Assembly: GCA_037178625.1 (NCBI GenBank)
Contig: CM074134.1
Location: 248,001 to 312,000 of the forward strand
Source of the DNA: Skeletonema tropicum
Taxonomy: Eukaryota; Bacillariophyta; Thalassiosirophyceae; Thalassiosirales; Thalassiosiraceae
DNA: 64,000 nucleotides
Reading direction: 5' to 3'
Shown here: positions 57,498 to 64,000 of the stretch, one piece after another
Numbering within the stretch: the stretch's first letter is position 1
Layout: every line of letters starts with the position of its first letter
Made by a program: the position numbers and the translations under genes
Notes under the pieces: generated by a model
What the model was told of the DNA's origin: nothing
Database searches by the model: none
The model's input: the letters and a program-made list of their open reading frames with translations, nothing else

Positions 57498-60400
57498 TGT
57501 ATATTGTATTGCTTAGGCGTTGATTCTCTTCCCACTATTGATGGTGTGTCGTGATGAAGTATGAGTTTACCGTCGCTATGCTGTGGGAAGTTGCCGCATC
57601 AGTTTCATGGTTCCTCTTAGAATTGAAACAGTTTGTAATTAGTTGTCCATGCATAAGAATTAGGTTAGGAGTAGCAATAGCAATAGCAATAGGAGTGCCA
57701 ATATATGCGATGCAGCCGAAGTGCTCAGCGGTGAGTGCTGGGGAAGCTGGCCGCCTGCGAAGAGTGCAATGAGTTCTCGTGTGCAAGACGAGGCATCAGA
57801 AGAGTATTAATTACAGTAAAGTTAACCTGGCTTCTTTGGACTTCTTTGGACTTGACAGAGACACTGTCTGAAGAATATCACACTATCACGGCTTCTAAGC
57901 CTCCCGGTCTAAGTTCAAAAGTAGGAGTATCAACGTAGGAATAGTACATACCGTGTGATATGACTATCGCTATGACATTTGTTAACCCTTGCAGCCCAAA
58001 ACAGGCAAAAATCAATATATTTTCTTGACGGGCTAACTATCGCCAAACACTTTTTCATCTCCACTCAACATCACCAAGAAGAGGAGCACCGGCACCATGG
58101 TGTGTTTGCGTCCTATGGTGATATAATGTCCCATCTTGATATACTGGTGAAATTTTTTGGCAATGAACTCTACACCCATATTGTAGTTCATTATTAAAAA
58201 AGTTCACCAGTATACAATAACGTCGAATTAATTTTCGTCGACATATTTTATCGCTAGAAATTAAACCTCGACGACACAGTCTGCCGCTGCCGTATATATC
58301 CAAAAGAGAGGCAGTAGGGTGTGCCATCAATCCGCCCTGCCCCTTCCAATTGACAACCAAACATATCTTATTCGTAGGTTATGCTTATCGCCACAGTAAT
58401 CACCGTAATCACCAAGAATATAAGTGATCTAGCCACACCATCATCAACAGCCACCTGTCGCCTTGTCGCGACCAACACTGCCACCAAAGGATGCATCATA
58501 GAAGGAACGAAGCCCCAAAACTTATGCCCCAGTCATAATATGATGTAGAGCGATGATTGGGGGGCATAAACCTGATAAAAAGAGTCTTGTTAACTCCTTG
58601 AAGCGACGAGTCAATAATTACAAAAAACTCGTCTCAAATGGGCACAATATCCACCATCAATTGTTGTATACAGCCACCAATAATGTCCAAAACACATCCA
58701 AAACAGAACTAACACATCATTGCGGTAATAATATACATTGTTATTGTTTGGAGTAGTGTTTTCAATCGGATAATATTAAATATTATTTGGTACAATAAAT
58801 TACAAAATGTAAGCCTCTACACCATGATAAATAATATGACATCCACCACCTATTTTGCGGCTGCTGAAGCGTGTATACCCCCCAGACATCCTCTGTTATG
58901 TTGAGAGTTGAAGATTTGTGTTTGCATTGTTGTTATGGACTGTTTATATGGTTGATTGTTGCATATTAATTATGTGAAACATCACATGTCCGATCACATG
59001 TGCTCCTAGGTAATAATCAATAGAGGGAGCACTCTCATACGTGGGGCACGACCACGGAAGTCAATATTATATTGCAGATGAGATATGTAAAGTAGGGGAC
59101 CTTTTAGTGCAGCGTATCATTGCCAAAAGGATCATACCACAGGTGGACGAAAATGACCAATTATTATATCGTTGATGGCGACTCGAATATCTCAACGACG
59201 GCATCTACCTCGACAAAAAAACGCCTCCATAATATACCCAATAGTAATTGGGAGCGATATAGGTGCATATATTGGTTATATTTGAAGCGTGTGCATGGTT
59301 GTGGTCGTCGGTAGGAGCGGCAGCTTCATGGTTGATGTCAAAAAGTGCAGCATTAGGTGGGACTTATAGGTAGTATGTACGTTCTACGATGATTTGAATT
59401 CCTACGTAGGCCTTAGAACCCGTGCTATTCACAAGACAGTTGCACCACAACTATGAACCCTTCTCTAGTTGTTCTCTTTTGCAACCGAAGATATTCTTCA
59501 GATCAACTTTTGTCCTCTATGACTACGACTGACGGGCTTCGGCGCTGTGTTCACCACTTCAGCGTACAGTTTCATTTTCATTTTGGAGGATGGTGCGTGA
59601 TGGTATGGTGGCGGAAACGGAAACAGGTTAACCTGGTTAATTTGAAATCGCATTGGTGTACAATCTAGAACAAATACTCTAGAGAGGTACTCTGTACTGT
59701 CACAACTCGATTTGAGTAGTGTGTGAGTAGGGGGTGTTTTCATAAAAAGGGATAGATAAGGGTTAAAATTAAGTACTAATTCCAACGTGATTTCGATTAC
59801 CGGAGACGTTTCGAAGCGGTTCTTAAATATTTTTGTGGAGGTGTACAGACAGACCGAAACTCCATTTTATTCGACAAAGTTGTCGATGACATGCTCATCG
59901 GGAACAAGGCAGCCGGCCTATCTTTGCTAAAGTATTGAATTATACTAGCTTTTGAAAAGAAAGACGGACCGTACGCACTTTTGTAATACACTGTGTGAGG
60001 TGCACTCGGTGGCCGATTTTCGAAAATTCCCCGAATGGACGAGTTTTTTTAGAAAGATACATACCATCACCACGATGAAAATTGTGCCGCCCGAATGATC
60101 GTCCTCTACACCAATACCATCGCCACCCCTCCCATATTAAAGTGATCGGATGTCATCTATATGATGCTTACAACGTTGCTGTCCGTTTTTGGATTCAGAA
60201 TCGCCCCAGAACTCAATAAATAACACTCCATGCACGTGTCGAGATCGGTCGGTCGGCACAACATTTCGGGGGGAGAATTCAATTATTGGAACATAAGTTA
60301 TGCACAAAGCAATCAACTTCACATCATCCGCCTCCTTTAGGCTATATACGTCGGTTGTTATGCAGTTTGTGGATGATATTGCATAGAGCGGACATGATAT

Positions 60401-62052
60401 TGGAGTATCTCTCACGAATTTATTCCACAAAGAATTGCCCAACACGTGCATTATTCGACAATCTAGTGAAGAGCAGTTGATAATACCCAAATGAGCCGCA
60501 TCTACTGTTAGTTTGGGCTATGGTGGGTGTCTGGTTCAGTTGGTAATGGACGAAATTGATGATTACCATGGTATCAGCTCTTTATACTTTTCGGGCGCAA
60601 TCATAAAAATTCATCAATTTTCATGCGGCATTGTTCGATTTGCAGGCACGAACTACATCCATCGGATCTCAATGCTCAAAACAGCTTTTTATATACCATG
60701 GCTAGAGGGGTCCGTCTTTATATTGTTGTTCTATCAGAATAGGAGGAGATATACGCAATCCTACCCTCTCCACTAGCGCAGATGAGAACTCGACGCATGC
60801 TGACAGATCCCTGTACTTTGGGATTGCTACGGATAATTCAACCTCATTCCACCACATGACATCCTTCTATGGGGTACATGAAGTGATGTGGGGCACCTTA
60901 TTACGGTGTGTAGTCTATGATGTAAGAGACATAGCCCCATAACACAAAAATTCGATTATTTTGGAGAGCTAAATTTGACACCCAAATTTGCAAATATTAA
61001 AAGAGACAATCAATACGTGACACATAGATCCGCGCAAACAATGCCTCTATATATGCGACGAGAGTAGTTGCCGTTCTATTCGTTATTAATAATCATGTCG
61101 TCATGCTATTGCAGAATATACGAGCGGAAATTCATGAGAGTCGATTCGGATGTCATGCTTCGCTCACGGGATATATCACTGCTATGAAGACCAGAACAGG
61201 CACTCCAGCCTTTGCAAATCCACCTAATATATCAATAAAAAGAGGTTGTTTGCTGACTTGGGTTCATTACGTCTCAAGGGGGATGATATGCTCCATTTTC
61301 ATGGTGATGACTGATAATATTGTGGCACTTGCCAGCTCATTCTACATGATTACAGTGCAGGAACACGAATGAATAGCCCAAAATTTTATCAAATATCATT
61401 GTATATACACTGGTACATGAGTTCCGCATATAGTTTACATCATGAGATGAGTATTATCTGTGGTAAGCGACGATATAAGGGCAAAGATACCATGGTTGAA
61501 GCCATTTCTGGTCTTGTGAGATCTGATGATGGATGGCGCCATTATTTTCATAACCGGTTGGTATCCTCCTACAATAGCTATATGTAATTCCAACGTAGGT
61601 TATGTAAATGTCCAATACCAGATAAGTGATTTTCTTGTAATTGTATCTATTGATATCTTCGACCATGGTGGTGCTATGAACATAATTCTTCCTATAAATC
61701 ACTTCTAATACCCTTAGGTATGCATATAATCACTTGGTCGATGTTTTTTGGCAGCATAAAAAATTCAGAAAGTTATGAAAACACCCCCTAGTGTGAGATG
61801 TGAGACACATTATTCTTTGCCTCTTACCATGCTTCAGTACAGCCCCTTCGCCTCAACGTTTCATGATCCAGGTAGTGTGAACTGATTATCTCAGGTAGAG
61901 TGTAACTTCTCGTCGTTAAGCAAGCACTACGTACATGCCATAATTCACCAAGTACATAAATCTGTATCTACAACAGTTGAAACAGTCAAACTCAAACCAC
62001 CTCCTCCTGCTCTCCTCCTCCTATTCATCATCATCACCCACTTGCAATCTCT
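57498..62052. other. About 4.5 kb without a recognisable gene
   Basis: AT-rich, with only short ORFs of unconvincing composition. Contains a CAATAG microsatellite near 57680, a strong hairpin at 58141-58213 and many short palindromic CCATGG sites. It may be old repeat sequence: its style resembles repeat R, but no alignment could be made by eye. Confidence 0.5.
58141..58213. repeat. 73-bp near-palindrome (29-bp arms, 15-nt loop)
   Basis: ATACTGGTGAAATTTTTTGG...AATGAACT at 58141-58169 pairs with AGTTCATTATT...CACCAGTAT at 58185-58213, with about four mismatches. Pairing continues weakly outward. Could be a foldback element or an RNA stem-loop. Confidence 0.75.
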
Positions 62053-64000
62053 ATGATGTATCTGAAAAGTATTGCTCTCTTCGTCGCCATCTTCGGGCAC
62101 GGTGCCGCACTGCCAGACTCCTGTGAGGAAAACGACGGCATCAGCTGTAGCGGCTGCACCCCTTTGAACTCCGAGTTTGAACCTCCCCGTGTAGGACAAG
62201 TGTGGTACTCTTACTGCTGCACCGAGTCTGAGACCACCACGGCCGATCCACCCGTCACTACGACCAAGAAGTACTGTTACTCGTACTCTTTGGTAGGATG
62301 GCCGAACAACCAATACAGTGGCACCAAGCCGTCTTGCACGAGTACACTTGGTGCTCTCGCTTGGTCTCTTCATGGTCAATGTTCTACTTCTACTACTGCT
62401 GTAAGTTCCAGTTCGATGAGCCTTTTGCTACTCACCCGATTATTCTTTCCTGATTATTCTTAACGTCATGTGTCTCTAAAACAATAATTTTGTACATCCT
62501 CTCTCGCTCACTCTCTTTGAACTTGAATCTACACAGGGTGATACTCCCTATCCTACACCCACAGGAACCGATGGCTGCCCAGGACAGTGGGATTCGAGCA
62601 CCAACTACGAGATTGATGACATGGTGGAAGATAACCAAGTTGTCTACAAGTGCACTGGGGCTGCAGCGTATTGTAACACATACGGACCTGATTTGCGAGG
62701 TGTGGGTGCCGCCTATTGGACCCCAATCAAATCTTGCATGGGTACCGCAGCTCCAACCGGGTCACCTAACTTCTCCGCATCCGCAATCCAAGCGGGCTGC
62801 CCCGAGGAATTTGATTCCAGCACCACCTACGAGGCAAATGACAGTGTCGCTATCACCCGTGATGACGGCACTTCGGTTTTGTACAGGTGCAAGGCTTTTC
62901 CGGAGAGCCAGTGGTGTAACGATGACCCGTACTCTCCCTTGAACACTGAGAAACTCTGCAACAACAACAAAGGCGAGTGCTGGCCGCGAGCTTGGATCAA
63001 AGTAGGAGCATGCACTGGAACTTTTACTCCTACTGCCACTCCCACATTTAATGGCGTCGTCGGAGGATGTCCCGAAGCATACGATGATAGCGCTGATTAC
63101 GAAGCAGGCGACAAGGTGTCAGTTACTCCTGCAGGTGGGACCTATGGCAAGATTTACCAGTGCAAGAGTTGGCCAAGTAGTGGGCATTGTGGCAAAGAAG
63201 CGTACTCCCCTGCAAATACTGAGAAAGGGTGCAACGGCGAAGTGTGCTGGCCGGATGCCTGGACCTACGTAGGTGGCTGCACTGGTACTTTAACTCCTAC
63301 TGCCACTCCCACGTTTGATGACGACGTCGGAGGATGTCCCGAAGCATATGATGATAATGCTGATTACGAAGCAGGCGATAAGGTGTCAGTTACTCCTGCA
63401 GGTGGGACCTACGGCAAGATTTACAAGTGCAAGAGTTGGCCAAATAGTGGAAATTGCATTAAAGAAGCGTACTCCCCTGCAAACACCGAGAAAGGGTGCA
63501 ACGGCGAAGTGTGCTGGCCGGATGCCTGGACCTACGTCGGTGGCTGCACCGGTACCATCACACCTACCCAAGCTCCCGTCTTTACAGGCAGCGTTGGAGG
63601 ATGTCCCGAAGAGTACAATGATAGTGCTGAATATGAAGAAGGCGACAAGGTGTCTATTACTCTTGCAGGTGGGACCTACGGCAAGATTTACAAGTGCAAG
63701 AGTTGGCCAAATAGTGGGTTTTGTAACAATGAAGTGTACTCCCCTGCAAACACGGAGAAAGGGTGCAACGGCGAATTGTGCTGGCCGAATGCCTGGACCT
63801 ACGTAGGTGGCTGCACAGGTACCATCTCACCTACCCAAGCTCCCGTGTTTACTTCTCTTGCTCAGTGGGAAAAGAGCGGGTGTCCTGATGAGTACGTCGC
63901 GAACAACCCCAACTATAAACCAGGTGACTATGTCTCAATGTCGAAAAACGGAGACAATACTTATGGTGTTGTCTGGATGTGCAAGAATGCAATGACTGCT
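62053..64000 (+). CDS. Secreted Cys/Trp-rich multi-repeat protein, chitin-binding-like (runs off right edge)
   Basis: Model: exon 1 62053-62400, intron 62401-62536 (GTAAGT...CACACAG, phase 0), exon 2 62537-64000, open to the window end; 604 residues visible. A signal peptide (MMYLKSIALFVAIFGHGAALP) comes first. Exon 1 encodes a Cys-rich region and a Thr/Pro linker. Exon 2 holds at least six repeats of about 80-90 residues with the pattern CPxxYDxxxxYExGDxV...YxCKxWP...C...YSP...C...CWPxAWxxxGxC, separated by Thr/Pro linkers. The GDxV...YxC..WP core resembles chitin-binding modules, and similar tandem domains occur in the p150-type girdle-band proteins described from Thalassiosira. A cell-wall or chitin-associated role is likely but unproven. 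Confidence 0.85.
63062..63862 (+). repeat. In-frame 267-bp tandem repeat (89 aa), three close copies
   Basis: GGAGGATGTCCCGAAG occurs at 63062, 63329 and 63596, exactly 267 bases apart, and the units are highly similar in DNA. Older repeats of the same domain before (62570, 62780) and after (63870) are strongly diverged, so the three central units are a recent expansion. Confidence 0.9.

Noticed and set aside
59807..59938. Protein-like + stretch (RFEAVLKYFCGGVQTDRN...)
   Set aside because: About 44 residues ending in a stop, with no upstream exon or recognisable family. Too short to separate from chance.

Overview
The window looks like nuclear DNA of a diatom, most likely a centric one. I infer this from the gene content: BspA-like (DUF285) surface proteins, WSC and fasciclin secreted proteins, a secreted protein with tandem Cys/Trp-rich chitin-binding-like repeats, short GT-AG introns (63-172 bp), a Copia element, and remnants of transposase families that I recognise from diatom genomes. 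I see no tRNA, rRNA or CRISPR array. The species cannot be named from the sequence alone.

Layout. 1-1019 (-): N-terminal part of a BspA-like surface protein that runs off the left edge. 1.0-10.4 kb: mostly non-coding decayed sequence, with two direct copies of a 266-271 bp repeat with TGTCACA/TGTGACA ends and one hypothetical ORF. 10.38-17.27 kb: a complete Ty1/Copia retrotransposon with 243-bp LTRs differing at one base, a 5-bp target duplication (ATGAT), and a damaged gag-pol. 19.1-20.4 kb: a diverged copy of a dispersed repeat that recurs in the array at 38-53 kb. 20.49-23.19 kb: a DNA transposon with a TA target duplication and two convergent genes. One is a pogo/jerky-type transposase with an in-frame TGA. 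The other is a protein with an OB-fold-like region resembling the N-terminus of RPA70.

23.8-28 kb: a compact gene block with an M48 metalloprotease, a membrane-anchored RING-H2 protein (three exons), and a head-to-head paralogue of the RING gene that has decayed. Next come transposase debris, a tandem pair of 157-bp hairpin repeats, a decayed gene fragment and a candidate inverted-repeat element. 31.4-34.9 kb: a full-length BspA-like membrane protein gene with one apparent 1-nt frameshift, paralogous to the gene at the left edge. 35.2-38.1 kb: a 5'-truncated LINE-like retroelement with a poly(A) tail, on the minus strand.

38.09-53.41 kb: a near-perfect tandem array, three units of 4324, 4324 and 4317 bp plus a partial fourth of 2356 bp. 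Each full unit carries one secreted protein gene with a Lys/Gln-rich part, a Trp/Ser/Gly-rich part flanked by CPCP motifs, and a C-terminal fasciclin (FAS1) domain. In the partial fourth unit the same FAS1 exons are joined to a different N-terminus made of two WSC domains. The array edge therefore falls inside a coding exon and two chimeric architectures share one FAS1 module. 55.1-64 kb: an uncharacterised predicted secreted or organellar protein, a predicted type I membrane protein, about 4.5 kb without a recognisable gene, and the 5' part of a secreted multi-repeat Cys-rich protein that runs off the right edge.

Taken together this is a TE-rich region holding many predicted cell-surface or cell-wall genes (BspA-like x2, FAS1 x4, WSC, chitin-binding-like, type I membrane protein). 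Several of them show recent repeat-driven change: 66-bp, 153-bp and 267-bp in-frame repeats, and whole-gene tandem duplication. Gene models with introns were built by eye from splice consensus and reading frame.
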